A stretch of 64,000 nucleotides of DNA from Pleurocapsa sp. PCC 7319 (GTDB taxonomy: Bacteria > Cyanobacteriota > Cyanobacteriia > Cyanobacteriales > Xenococcaceae). The notes below the pieces were generated by a model. The model worked only from the letters and a program-made list of their open reading frames with translations, was not told the origin of the DNA and made no database searches. Positions 37,737 through 46,292 of the stretch are shown piece by piece. Both the position numbers and the translations under genes were made by a program. The DNA lies in NCBI RefSeq assembly GCF_000332195.1, contig NZ_KB235922.1, forward strand, positions 558,001 through 622,000, written 5' to 3'. The stretch's first letter is position 1. Each line of letters opens with the position of its first letter.

Positions 37737-37773
37737 ACCTGTTCTAGCGACCGATAGGGAGCTAACTGGTGGA
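37737..37773 (+). ncRNA. Right-end hairpin / candidate omega-RNA scaffold end
   Basis: CCACCTGTT pairs with AACTGGTGG, seven bases after the tnpB stop. TnpB guide RNAs are made from this region and extend into flanking DNA. Inference from position and structure. Confidence 0.5.
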
Positions 37774-37903
37774 GTCGTCAACCCGATCTTAAAGGTCACT
37801 ATACGAAAACTTAAAGATTTTGATACATAAAAGATAAATCACCTGTATCTCATGAGTCTTACAATTTCTATATAGGAATCCTAATTTCAGTAATTAAAGT
37901 CTT

Positions 37904-38575
37904 ATGTGGGATCTAGAAGATTGTGCTAAAAGTTCAGCTGCTCAATTTATATTGCCACAAGAATTAAGGGAAGATTTTGATTTAAATGACGAGGAGTTCA
38001 TTCTAGATGTTGGTTTTGATGATGACAACATTACTGCTGATTTAGTCACTACTTTACCAGTAAGTAAAGTGGCTGATCTAGATAGCTCTTCCACAAAGAG
38101 CTTCTCTGCCAAGAAAAATAAGCAAAATAATCGTTGTCCCAGTCTTTCAATTATTTCCTGTGGAGGAAAAGGAGATGCTTTAGGAATTTTACAAATTTTC
38201 TTAGAATTGATTAACTCTAAGTCGTGTGATGTCTATTTTAGTAAATTTCATAACCCTCAATTCTTGTATGGACTTCAAGATTACCAGATCTGGTTGCAAA
38301 AATCTGGCTTTGAAATTAAACGTTTAGAGCTGGTACCTCAAGATATGACTCGAAAAGAGGGATTAGCTGATTGGATACGAACAATTTGGATGTCTTTTAC
38401 CAAAAGTGTATCTGAAAATAAACGCGACAATTCTATTCCCCAGTTTGTAAATTTATACTTGGAAAAAAATCCCTCAGCTCCCAAAGGATCGACTCATATT
38501 TCAATGGTTAGATTAGAAGTTGATTCTGCTAAAACAAATATGAAATGCGTATCCGAAAACTTGCGGGAATGTTAA
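37904..38575 (+). pseudogene. Decaying SAM-dependent methyltransferase (trans-aconitate methyltransferase-like)
   Basis: 223 residues, unbroken frame. Both ends fit a class I methyltransferase whose relatives, as I recall them, begin MWDPxxYAKNSxAQ and end with EGL-GWIRTTW and MVRLEVD: here MWDLEDCAKSSAAQFILPQE and later HNPQFLYGLQDYQIWLQKSG, EGLADWIRTIWMSF, HISMVRLEVDSAK. Two defects: the SAM-binding loop expected as LDVGCGDGKIT is LDVGFDDDNIT, and about 50 residues expected between CPSLS and IISCGGKGD are missing. SAM binding is therefore unlikely. The next gene overlaps its end by 31 bp. Confidence 0.7.
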
Positions 38576-38877
38576 TGATCATTTCTGGAGTAACCCATAA
38601 TCTCCAGTTGCTTGTTTATGCTAGGGAGGGTCATGTTTGGGGGGCTGCTGCCTTTGGTGTAGCTTATTTTATTATTGGCTTGATGCTGTTACGGTATAGT
38701 CGTCTGGCTTTATTGTTAGGAGCAATTTTGCCAACCATAGGTGGTGTGTTGGGAGTGTATCGGTTTTTCTTTCTGCAACCTAATGGGTTTTCTATTTTTC
38801 ATGTGGCGATCGATTTAATCGTAGTTCCCATCTGTATTTTCTTGTTAAGAAAAAAAGTGGGATCTGAAACTAGATAA
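38545..38877 (+). CDS. Small four-helix membrane protein
   Basis: 110 residues, four hydrophobic helices: about 5-25 (KLAGMLMIISGVTHNLQLLV), 30-48 (VWGAAAFGVAYFIIGLMLL), 52-75 (RLALLLGAILPTIGGVLGVY) and 84-100 (IFHVAIDLIVVPICIFLL). ATG at 38545 lies within the end of the preceding methyltransferase frame. Function unknown; such proteins are widespread in bacteria as uncharacterised membrane proteins. It could be translationally coupled to the decaying gene. Confidence 0.65.
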   Translation: MRIRKLAGMLMIISGVTHNLQLLVYAREGHVWGAAAFGVAYFIIGLMLLRYSRLALLLGAILPTIGGVLGVYRFFFLQPNGFSIFHVAIDLIVVPICIFLLRKKVGSETR

Positions 38878-38890
38878 TTCTGCTCAAACT

Positions 38891-39586
38891 CTAATTATTC
38901 TTAGTAGGACGAAAAGCATTGAGAAAATTGAGCAAGGGATAGAGATTGCGCGACTGAATCCATAATCTGCCTTCACCACTAAAGCGACAAACTAGACCCT
39001 CGCCACCAAATATTCCTGTTCTCAAGTTACTAAATGAAAGTCCGCCAATAACTTCTACATCATAGTTAAGAGTATCTTCAAAGGCGACGATATAACTGGT
39101 ATCCACCACATAATTACCAGCCACGGGAATTTCGATAATTCCCCCATAGGAACTAAACCAAAAATCACCAGTTCCCGATGCTCGTAGCAAAAATAAAGAT
39201 TCCCCACTAAAAAAGCCTTTTAAGCCTTGGAACTTACTATCCAATTCAATATTAGGACTACAGGCAACAAAACCCGAGCCTTGAACCATTAAGTTAGATT
39301 TACTAGTCAAATAATAATGTTGAATATCCCCAGGAATATTAGGAGAAATATATAATTCTCCGTTTCTGTCTTGGGCAGTAAATTCGTTGACAAATAGAGA
39401 TTCTCCTCCCAGCATTCTGCCAATGCCTTTGCTCAATCCCCCCTGAATTTTAGATTTCATTTTTAAGCAAGTATCCATTGCTGCCATCGCTGATGCCTCC
39501 ACCAACACCGTCTGATTTACTGGTATATCCAATACCAAAGACGCATAAGCTGGAGCATGTTCAATGCGATAAGGAATGTCATTCAT
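38891..39586 (-). CDS. AIM24 family protein (TIGR00266), third of three
   Basis: 231 residues. AIM24-family proteins form a beta-prism-like fold; the yeast member is mitochondrial and helps cristae organisation, bacterial ones are uncharacterised. Seen here: EHAPAYASLVLDIPVNQTVL, VEASAMAAMD, GESLFVNEFTAQD, GFFSGESLFLLRASGTGDF and GIFGGEGLVCRFSGEGRLWI. Last gene of a three-gene tandem read on the minus strand, 30 bp after the second. The three are clearly paralogous but well diverged. Confidence 0.87.
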   Translation of the reverse strand: MNDIPYRIEHAPAYASLVLDIPVNQTVLVEASAMAAMDTCLKMKSKIQGGLSKGIGRMLGGESLFVNEFTAQDRNGELYISPNIPGDIQHYYLTSKSNLMVQGSGFVACSPNIELDSKFQGLKGFFSGESLFLLRASGTGDFWFSSYGGIIEIPVAGNYVVDTSYIVAFEDTLNYDVEVIGGLSFSNLRTGIFGGEGLVCRFSGEGRLWIQSRNLYPLLNFLNAFRPTKNN

Positions 39587-39616
39587 AATTAGTTATTAGT
39601 TAATCTTTCTTAATTC

Positions 39617-40297
39617 TTATCTGGCGGGAAGTAAAGAACCAATAATTGAACCAAACGCACTAACACTGTGAGTTTGGCAATATACTTTCCCCTGTCCCCG
39701 AAAGCGACAGACTAAACCCTCTCCTCCCAAAAATGAACCAATCCAACTGGAACTAGCTTTGGTTACGTTAAAATCAAGTGTTCGCTCAAAAGCGACAATA
39801 TGCCCAGTGTCAACGGTATATTCTCCATCTACAGGAATGGCATATATACCACCAAAGGAAGTCAAAATTGCTTTGCCATAACCAGAGAGGGTGAGCCAGA
39901 AAATTGACTCTCCAGAAAAAACTGATTTAATGCCCTCAAAGCCCAAATCTAAATCTACTTTAGAACTACAGGCTAAATAGGACGTGGCTTGGACAATTAA
40001 ATCCTGTCCTTCCATGTCATAAACTAATAAATCACCAATTAACTTGGGGGCTAACCAGATTTCGTTACCATCCTGGTAGGAACGAAACTGACTGAGAAAT
40101 AGAGATTCCCCGGCAATCATTCTTTTTAAGCCACCCATAATACCACCGCCTCTTCTTCCCTGGCGCATGGTGGTATTTACTTGTAGAGCATCACTCATGG
40201 CGATCATTGAACCCGCTTCGGCAATAATCTCTTCTCCTGCATCTAGTTGGATACGAGCGATCGCACTATCCGGTTGATGTAATAATTCAACTTCCAT
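39617..40297 (-). CDS. AIM24 family protein (TIGR00266), second of three
   Basis: 226 residues. Same fold: DAGEEIIAEAGSMIAMSDAL, GGGIMGGLKRMIAGESLFLS, VFSGESIFWLTLSGYGKAIL and GSFLGGEGLVCRFRGQGKVY. Its start codon overlaps the end of the first paralogue by 11 bp, so the two are almost certainly cotranscribed and coupled. No signal peptide or membrane helix. Confidence 0.87.
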   Translation of the reverse strand: MEVELLHQPDSAIARIQLDAGEEIIAEAGSMIAMSDALQVNTTMRQGRRGGGIMGGLKRMIAGESLFLSQFRSYQDGNEIWLAPKLIGDLLVYDMEGQDLIVQATSYLACSSKVDLDLGFEGIKSVFSGESIFWLTLSGYGKAILTSFGGIYAIPVDGEYTVDTGHIVAFERTLDFNVTKASSSWIGSFLGGEGLVCRFRGQGKVYCQTHSVSAFGSIIGSLLPAR

Positions 40298-41033
40298 CTT
40301 GGAGAAACCTCTCGGCTAAATTACTGGATTGGGACATACGGCGATTTCTATGACCAAGTTTGAGTATTTTTGGGCTTAAAAACCCGATTAATCCACTCAT
40401 ACTGCGAGATTGTAGATAAATATCGCCATTGCCCGATAAACGATTTACAAAACCTTCCCCAGAAGTCAGTGAACCAATCAACCCCCCAGAAAGTCCAATC
40501 CCCATCTTAATTACCGGTTCGTAAGCAATGAGGTGAGAATTATCAACAATAAATTCTCCTCGAACTGTTTTTTTAGTAATACCTCCATAACCACCAAAAA
40601 AAACTTGTCCCCTACCTGAAAGCTTCAGTTTGAACCAACCTTCTCCGGCGAAAGCACTCTTAAAACCTGCCCAACGCACTCCCATTTTGACACCTGGGGT
40701 ATGGGCAATATAAGCCCCTTTTTGAAAAAAGATCGCCTTTCCCCGAAGATTGAGTGATTCAATATCCCCCAGATTAGATTGAGTTAAAACAAGACTTAAA
40801 TTTTGTCTAGTTTGGTTAGTAAAAACATTGACAAATAGAGATTCTCCACCAAAAAACTTCCGCATCAAAGCCGAAAAAAAACCACCTGAAAATTCCGTTT
40901 TCATGGTTAATTGGCTATCCATGCTTACCATTGCCCCAGCCTCGGCAGTAATACTATCCCCTGGTTCGAGAGTGATAAATATAGCTGCGAATGCTGGTTT
41001 ATATCTAATGTCGCACTGCACAATTATTATCAA
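40287..41033 (-). CDS. AIM24 family protein (TIGR00266), first of three
   Basis: 248 residues, with ITLEPGDSITAEAGAMVSMD, GGFFSALMRKFFGGESLFVN, AFAGEGWFKLKLSGRGQVFF and GSLTSGEGFVNRLSGNGDIY. The C-terminal tail (HRNRRMSQSSNLAERFLQDG) is longer than in the other two. ATG at 41033; divergent from the guanidine operon, whose promoter is about 140 bp away. Confidence 0.87.
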   Translation of the reverse strand: MIIIVQCDIRYKPAFAAIFITLEPGDSITAEAGAMVSMDSQLTMKTEFSGGFFSALMRKFFGGESLFVNVFTNQTRQNLSLVLTQSNLGDIESLNLRGKAIFFQKGAYIAHTPGVKMGVRWAGFKSAFAGEGWFKLKLSGRGQVFFGGYGGITKKTVRGEFIVDNSHLIAYEPVIKMGIGLSGGLIGSLTSGEGFVNRLSGNGDIYLQSRSMSGLIGFLSPKILKLGHRNRRMSQSSNLAERFLQDGS

Positions 41034-41167
41034 TAAAGTTTTACATAATTTGATTTGCTTCCAGTATGTCTAATGATCAATTAATGTCAATAATTGGAGA
41101 GTAAAATTGTTAGTTACAGTAAATTTTATGGTGATAAAATACTAAAAAAGTCTTAAAATAAGCGATC

Positions 41168-41196
41168 TTGCATTTAAGAATGTTTAATCTTAGTAT
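41168..41196 (+). promoter_or_regulatory. Sigma-70-type promoter of the guanidine operon
   Basis: TTGCAT (41168-41173), 17-bp spacer, TAGTAT (41191-41196). Placement 37 bp before the riboswitch start fits a transcript beginning near 41203. Confidence 0.55.
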
Positions 41197-41234
41197 TAAT
41201 TATATTAATTAACGTACAACAGAATAACCAGGCT

Positions 41235-41366
41235 TCTAGGGTTCCGATTTAAGCAACAAGATTTAAATGACTGGTCCGAGAGAAGCCAACTACCCTAAGC
41301 AAGTTTGGTTAGTCTTCTAAGACTCCTGACCTCTGGTAGTACACGGCGGGAAAAAAGCCCGGGAGA
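41235..41366 (+). ncRNA. Guanidine-I riboswitch (ykkC class)
   Basis: The conserved ykkC elements appear in order: CTAGGGTTCCG (about 41236-41246), ACTGGTCCGAGAG (about 41270-41282), ACACGGCGGGAAAAAAGCCC and GGGAGA (41341-41366). This aptamer binds guanidinium. It directly precedes a guanidine hydrolase gene, which confirms the assignment functionally. Guanidine is expected to stabilise the aptamer and switch downstream genes on. Confidence 0.95.
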
Positions 41367-41414
41367 TATTGGCAACTTTAGCTAGTTGTTGAGACTCCTG
41401 GGTTTTGTTTTTTG
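41358..41414 (+). terminator. Riboswitch expression platform terminator
   Basis: CCCGGGAG (41358-41365), the 3' end of the aptamer core, can instead pair with CTCCTGGG (41395-41402), with an inner AACT/AGTT helix, followed by TTTTGTTTTTT. Mutually exclusive with the ligand-bound aptamer, hence an ON switch by antitermination. Confidence 0.85.
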
Positions 41415-41444
41415 TATAGACTAATCTGGAAGAGGAAAATCAAT

Positions 41445-42623
41445 ATGAGTGAGCCATCGTTTTCTGCCCCTAATAATGATTCCACCGAAGCTCAAAGAGC
41501 ATTAGAAAAAGAAACTAGACTGCCACTTACTGGCTGGCAACAGGAAGTTGAGCAAGGATTAGAATACGGTTTAGAAGCTGCCGAAAGTATTCGCGATCGC
41601 TCTATTCCTAATTTTTCACGGGGAGAATTACCTCACTACGCAGGGATTAACACCTTTCTCAAAGCTCCCTACCTGGAAAATGTCAACAATGTCGGACAAT
41701 ATGACGTAGCAATTGTTGGTGTTCCCCACGACTCAGGTACAACTTATCGTCCAGGAACAAGATTTGGTCCTCAGGGAATTAGGCGGATTTCAGCACTTTA
41801 TACCCCCTATAACTTTGAGTTAGGAGTCGATTTGCGCGAACAAATTACCCTCTGTGATGTGGGAGATATTTTTACCATTCCTGCCAATAACGAAAAATCA
41901 TTCGATCAAATTTCTAAAGGTATCGCCCATATCTTTAGTTCGGGGGCATTTCCCATAATCTTAGGTGGAGATCATTCGATTGGTTTTCCTACAGTTCGGG
42001 GAGTATGTAGACATTTGGGTAACAAGAAAGTTGGCATTATTCACTTTGATCGCCACGTAGATACTCAAGAAACAGACTTAGACGAAAGGATGCACACTTG
42101 CCCTTGGTTTCATGCCACCAATATAGCTAATGCTCCTGCAAAAAATCTGGTGCAATTAGGTATTGGTGGTTGGCAAGTACCTCGTCCAGGAGTCAAAGTA
42201 TGTCGGGAGAGAGCTACCAATATCTTGACCGTGACAGATATTACTGAAATGGGCTTAGATGCTGCCGCCGATTTCGCTTTAGAAAAAGCTCTAGACGGAA
42301 CAGACTGCGTATATATCAGCTTTGATATTGACTGTATCGATGCTGGTTTTGTCCCCGGTACAGGTTGGCCAGAACCAGGCGGTCTTATGCCCCGAGAAGC
42401 TTTATATCTGCTGAAGAAAATTGTTCAGAATGCTCCTGTTTGTGGACTAGAAATTGTCGAGGTATCTCCTCCTTACGACATCAGCGATATTACTTCATTG
42501 ATGGCGACTCGCGTAATTTGTGACACGATGGCACATTTAGTTTTATCTGGACAATTACCCCGAGAAAATAAACCAGACTATATCCATGAGGAGTCACAAC
42601 AGGTAGATTCTCCTTGGCGATAA
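41445..42623 (+). CDS. gdmH: Nickel-dependent guanidine hydrolase (guanidinase)
   Basis: 392 residues from ATG 41445 (MSEPSFSAP), preceded by GGAAGAGGAAAA; the upstream TTG frame overlaps the terminator and is rejected. Ureohydrolase fold converting guanidine to urea and ammonium. Metal ligands: His177 (GGDHSIGF), Asp202, His204, Asp206 (FDRHVDTQE), Asp294 and Asp296 (SFDIDCID). The N-terminal ~80-residue extension and DERMHTCPWFHATNI, GTGWPEPGG match the Synechocystis Sll1077 type, shown to be a Ni-dependent guanidinase, rather than agmatinase. First gene of a riboswitch-controlled operon with hypA/hypB-like chaperones and an ABC importer. Confidence 0.93.
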   Translation: MSEPSFSAPNNDSTEAQRALEKETRLPLTGWQQEVEQGLEYGLEAAESIRDRSIPNFSRGELPHYAGINTFLKAPYLENVNNVGQYDVAIVGVPHDSGTTYRPGTRFGPQGIRRISALYTPYNFELGVDLREQITLCDVGDIFTIPANNEKSFDQISKGIAHIFSSGAFPIILGGDHSIGFPTVRGVCRHLGNKKVGIIHFDRHVDTQETDLDERMHTCPWFHATNIANAPAKNLVQLGIGGWQVPRPGVKVCRERATNILTVTDITEMGLDAAADFALEKALDGTDCVYISFDIDCIDAGFVPGTGWPEPGGLMPREALYLLKKIVQNAPVCGLEIVEVSPPYDISDITSLMATRVICDTMAHLVLSGQLPRENKPDYIHEESQQVDSPWR

Positions 42624-42626
42624 TGT

Positions 42627-42656
42627 GAGTTCGGAGTTCGGAGTTCGGAGTTCGGA
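42627..42656. repeat. Heptamer array (GAGTTCG) x4
   Basis: Four tandem GAGTTCG units starting four bases after the gdmH stop codon. Confidence 0.9.
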
Positions 42657-42661
42657 ATAAT

Positions 42662-42793
42662 TGTTTCACCAAATATGCCTATACCCATGTAGCGGAAGAA
42701 GGAGGATTTGACCTAACTAAGTATCATGCTATTTTGGCTTGGTTCAAACGCATTGAAGCTAACCCAAGACATATTTTGATTACTGATTACTGA
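42662..42793 (+). pseudogene. Glutathione S-transferase C-terminal remnant
   Basis: The plus strand reads KYAYTHVAEEGGFDLTKYHA, then ILAWFKRIEANPRHILITDY and a stop, the typical last helix pair of cyanobacterial GSTs (YAYTHVA.EGGFDL..YPAI.AW..R). Forty-odd codons, no start, no N-terminal domain. It is stranded between gdmH and hypA, in the operon's direction. Confidence 0.75.
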
Positions 42794-42831
42794 TTATCTC
42801 GATCCCGCTTGACGGGACTGATTACTAAAAA

Positions 42832-43209
42832 ATGCATGAAACAGATATGACCAAGGCGTTGATCTTAACCATGAAAGATTGGTATGTATCTCAGCCTGAA
42901 CAACGGAAAATCGAAAAAGTCCATTTAATTGTCGGACAGTTCACCTGTGTTGAACCAGTCAGTCTTAAATTTGCTTTTGAAATTCAAACACGAAACACTT
43001 TTCTTGAAGGAGTGGAACTAATTATTAAAGATATTCCCTTGATCGCTTTTTGTCATAGTTGCCAGCAAGAATACAAACCAAAGATTGGCTTGCAATATAG
43101 CTGCCCCGATTGTCAATCACCAATGGAAGACATCAGATCTGGTCGAGAATTAAAGATAGATCATATTGAGTATTCAACTGTTCAGGAACAAGTTACAAGT
43201 AGCAATTAG
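42832..43209 (+). CDS. HypA-like nickel chaperone of the guanidinase (GhaA type)
   Basis: 125 residues. HypA delivers nickel; the N-terminal MHE (His2, Glu3) nickel site is present, as is the zinc site CHSCQQ...CPDCQSP (about Cys74, 77, 91, 94). In Synechocystis the hypA-like gene next to gdmH (sll1078) encodes an accessory factor for GdmH activation rather than hydrogenase. No hydrogenase gene is in this window, which supports that role. The stop codon TAG lies inside an AGCAATT array. Confidence 0.9.
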   Translation: MHETDMTKALILTMKDWYVSQPEQRKIEKVHLIVGQFTCVEPVSLKFAFEIQTRNTFLEGVELIIKDIPLIAFCHSCQQEYKPKIGLQYSCPDCQSPMEDIRSGRELKIDHIEYSTVQEQVTSSN

Positions 43210-43224
43210 CAATTAGCAATTAGC
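43201..43224. repeat. Heptamer array (AGCAATT) over the hypA stop
   Basis: Three and a half AGCAATT units. The frame reads AGC AAT TAG, so the array contains the stop codon. Confidence 0.85.
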
Positions 43225-43279
43225 AAAGCGATCGCTAAATCCTCCAGAAGAAAATCCTTATCCCTCATCCCTTAAAATT

Positions 43280-43975
43280 ATGCATCAAACATATAATGCC
43301 GCCATGGAAATAAACCTGCTCCACGCTAACCAAGAAGGAGCAGATCATAATCGTGCCCATTTTGATGAGTGGGGTATTACTTGTCTAAATATAATGAGTA
43401 GCCCAGGGGCAGGCAAAACTGTTTTATTAGAAAAAACTTTAGCAACCTTACAAGATAAGTTAAGTATAGCTGTAATTGAAGGAGACATGACTACAGAATT
43501 GGATGCCAATCGCTTGCGCCAATATAATGTCCCTGTAATTCCAATCAATACGGGACGTTCTTGTCATTTGGACTCTAAAATGGTGGCTGGGGGAATTCAC
43601 ACTTTGCAACAAAAGTATAATCCCAATAATATTGATTTGGTTTTAGTTGAAAATGTCGGTAATTTAGTTTGTCCCGCGGAATTTGAAGTAGGGGAACACG
43701 CCAAAGTTGCCTTGTTAAGTGTTACCGAAGGTGAAGATAAACCTTTGAAATATCCAGTAATGTTTCAGCAAGCCGATTGCTTATTGATTACCAAAATAGA
43801 TTTAGTTCCTTATCTGAATATTGACTTAGAGCGTATTGTTAGCAATGTACGTCAGATCAACCCTGATGTAACTATATTTAGTGTATCCGCCACCACAGAA
43901 GTCGGTTTAGATCTATGGTTCTATTGGTTGTCTACTCAAGTGAAACACCGAAAATATACAAGCTCATGTTTCTAA
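43280..43975 (+). CDS. HypB-like nickel-inserting GTPase of the guanidinase (GhaB type)
   Basis: 231 residues. GTPase with P-loop [16 protein letters not shown] (about residues 39-54), [15 protein letters not shown], the metal motif [11 protein letters not shown] (Cys and His at the dimer interface) and [13 protein letters not shown] (NKxD-like). Lacks a His-rich N-terminus. It cooperates with HypA-like protein to load nickel, here presumably into GdmH. Same strand, 70 bp after hypA. Confidence 0.9.
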   Translation: MHQTYNAAMEINLLHANQEGADHNRAHFDEWGITCLNIMSSPGAGKTVLLEKTLATLQDKLSIAVIEGDMTTELDANRLRQYNVPVIPINTGRSCHLDSKMVAGGIHTLQQKYNPNNIDLVLVENVGNLVCPAEFEVGEHAKVALLSVTEGEDKPLKYPVMFQQADCLLITKIDLVPYLNIDLERIVSNVRQINPDVTIFSVSATTEVGLDLWFYWLSTQVKHRKYTSSCF

Positions 43976-44115
43976 GAAAACCACAAAAATTTCCAAAAAC
44001 AACATATCACGGTAGAGTAATTTCTATCTGAATTACGAGTTTTCATTTGTATCTCAGGCTGTAGGAATTTTGTAATTCTAATGATGTTTATCTTTTTTGT
44101 AATCAGTTAATTTAG

Positions 44116-45153
44116 ATGAATAGAAGAAAATTACTATCATTACTTAGTGTATTTTGCCTCAGTCTAATATTAACTATTAGCTGTTCTCAAACTCCTCAAT
44201 CATCGGACTCAGGTACTTCCAATACCGCCAAAGATCAAGCCATCGTTATCGGCTATAGTAACTGGGCTGGTTGGTGGCCGTGGGCGATCGCTGAGAAAGA
44301 AGGTATGTTCGCTAAAAATAATGTGAATGTCGAAATGAAATGGTTTGATGGCTACCTTGAGTCTATGGAAGCTTTGGCTGCTGGTCAGCTTGATGGCAAC
44401 TGTCAAACTCTTAACGACACCATTTCTTTTGCTGCTGATGCGGTTAACGGCGAAGTAGCGATTTTGGTGAATGATAACTCGGCAGGAAATGACAAGATTA
44501 TCGTTACCGAAGATATCAATACGATTGAAGATTTGAGAGGTAAGAAAGTTGCCGTGGAAGAAGGGGTGGTAGATGATTTTCTACTGACTTTGGCACTAGA
44601 ATCAAAAGGGATGAAACGGGATGATGTCAAAATTGTGCCTCTCGAAACTGGTGCTGCTGCTGCCGCTTTTGCATCAGGACAAGTGGACGCAGTGGGTGCT
44701 TTCCCCCCCTTTTGGTTAACTGCTCTCAAACGGGAAGGTTCTAAAGAATTAATTTCTTCTAAAGAATTCCCAGGTGCAATTCCTGATTTATTAGTAGTCA
44801 CTCAAAAACTAATTGATGAACAGCCCGATAAAGCTCAAGCATTAGTTAATACTTGGTTTGATGTGATGAATTTTATAGAACAGAATCCTGAAAAAGCAGA
44901 TGAAATTATGGCCGAAAGAGCAGATGTCACGGTTGAAGAGTTACAACTATTCAAAGAAGGCACAAAAATGTTCACTATTGAAGATAATTTGAGAGCGTTT
45001 AGCGATGGTGACAATATGAAACATATGCCCTTCGCTGCTCAAAAAATGTCTGAGTTTATGATAGATGTTGGCTTTATTCCTGAAGCACCAGATTTAACTA
45101 AGGTCTTAGATGATCAGTTTGTACAAGCTTATGCCAAGACTGCTAAAAAATAG
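44116..45153 (+). CDS. ABC transporter substrate-binding lipoprotein, probably guanidine
   Basis: 345 residues. Lipoprotein signal with lipobox (LILTISCSQ, Cys23). Mature part belongs to the NMT1/SsuA-like binding proteins: IVIGYSNWAGWWPWAIAEKE, MFAKNNVNVEMKWFDGYLES, DVVDDFLL-type hinge and GAFPPFWLTALKREG. Tryptophan-rich stretch WAGWWPW could cradle a cation such as guanidinium. Homologues (sll1080) follow the guanidinase genes in Synechocystis. Substrate inferred from context. Confidence 0.85.
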   Translation: MNRRKLLSLLSVFCLSLILTISCSQTPQSSDSGTSNTAKDQAIVIGYSNWAGWWPWAIAEKEGMFAKNNVNVEMKWFDGYLESMEALAAGQLDGNCQTLNDTISFAADAVNGEVAILVNDNSAGNDKIIVTEDINTIEDLRGKKVAVEEGVVDDFLLTLALESKGMKRDDVKIVPLETGAAAAAFASGQVDAVGAFPPFWLTALKREGSKELISSKEFPGAIPDLLVVTQKLIDEQPDKAQALVNTWFDVMNFIEQNPEKADEIMAERADVTVEELQLFKEGTKMFTIEDNLRAFSDGDNMKHMPFAAQKMSEFMIDVGFIPEAPDLTKVLDDQFVQAYAKTAKK

Positions 45154-45379
45154 CTGATTTTTTAGTCAATCTTGCTCAGATACTCGAAGAGGCAAAATTG
45201 TCTGTTGTCGAACTTCAAATTTCGTTGCGCGACGCGACAGCTAGTCCTTTAGGGTAGTTTCTCGCTTAGCGAGTACTTCAAATTTCGATTTTAAATAAAT
45301 GTTTCTTGGCTTATTTATAAAATTTACCATTAATAACTTACAGCTATAAAAATCCTAAAAAATATAAAAATCATAAAAA

Positions 45380-46207
45380 ATGCTCAAAAGCGATCTAGCG
45401 AAAGCTTCAAGATCTAATTTAAAACCTACTACTTTTTGGCGTATTACCGAAGATATCCCTCAGTCTTTATCTTGGATATTAATGAGTTTATCCCTCATAA
45501 TTCCTTTGTCTATTTGGCTTGTTGTCACTAGATCTACTGAAATAGACTCAATTTTTTTGCCATCTCCCAGCGATGTGATCGAAGCTTTTCAGAAATTATG
45601 GTCTAAAGGATTTTTAATCCAGGATACATTAGCTAGTTTTACTAGGGTAAGTTTAGGATTTATCTTGTCGGCAGTTGTTGCTGTTCCCTTAGGAATTCTT
45701 ATGGGAACATTTGCTAGTATTCGGGCTTTATTTGAACCTATAATTGGCATTGTTCGCTATATGCCCGCCCCCGCTTTTATTCCTCTCTTAATCATCTATC
45801 TTGGTGTTGATGAAGCTCCTAAGATTGCACTGATATTTATTGGTACGGTATTTTTTAACATCCTAATGATCATGGATAGTGTAAAATTCGTTCCCCAAGA
45901 ATTAGTTGAAACAACTTATACTTTGGGTGGTAAACGTGGGCAGGTATTATCTCAAGTAATTACTCCCTTTATCATTCCCCGTATTATCGATACTTTTCGC
46001 GTAAATATGGCAGCTTCTTGGAATTTGGTAGTCGTTGCTGAACTACTGGCGGCCTCTGAAGGTTTAGGCAAAAGAATTTTATTAGCCCAAAAGTTTCTTA
46101 GAACAGAAGAAATTTTTGCCTGTTTAATTATCTTGGGTTTAATCGGTTTTGCTCTCGATTTATTTTTTCGTTTATTAGTTAGATTTACTTGTAAATGGGC
46201 ATTTTGA
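45380..46207 (+). CDS. ABC transporter permease of the guanidine operon
   Basis: 275 residues, six hydrophobic helices, of the SsuC/TauC type. The cytoplasmic EAA loop is VETTYTLGGKRGQVLSQVIT. Gene 226 bp after the binding protein; the spacer has a direct repeat CTTCAAATTTCG (twice, near 45207 and 45270) but no gene. Forms the plasma-membrane channel with the adjacent ATPase. Confidence 0.88.
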   Translation: MLKSDLAKASRSNLKPTTFWRITEDIPQSLSWILMSLSLIIPLSIWLVVTRSTEIDSIFLPSPSDVIEAFQKLWSKGFLIQDTLASFTRVSLGFILSAVVAVPLGILMGTFASIRALFEPIIGIVRYMPAPAFIPLLIIYLGVDEAPKIALIFIGTVFFNILMIMDSVKFVPQELVETTYTLGGKRGQVLSQVITPFIIPRIIDTFRVNMAASWNLVVVAELLAASEGLGKRILLAQKFLRTEEIFACLIILGLIGFALDLFFRLLVRFTCKWAF

Positions 46208-46292
46208 AGAAATCAATTGAGAAAAAGGAGAAAATGCAAGAAGTCAATAAATACTGATTACTGATTACTTCCGCGTAGAGGTAAATTGAACA

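Larger units (their letters stand above)
36455..37790. mobile_element. IS200/IS605-type element with tnpB only
   Basis: A solo tnpB bracketed by a left hairpin (CCCTTT...AAAGGG, 36468-36489) and a right hairpin (37737-37773). No tnpA accompanies it, so movement would need a transposase in trans. Ends are estimates. Confidence 0.7.

Noticed and set aside
41445-42623. Agmatinase (speB) annotation for the ureohydrolase
   Set aside because: The guanidine-I riboswitch, N-terminal extension and Hyp-like neighbours point to guanidine hydrolase instead.
42832-43975. hypA/hypB as hydrogenase maturation genes
   Set aside because: No hydrogenase or other hyp gene is present; they sit between the guanidinase and its transporter, matching the GdmH accessory pair.
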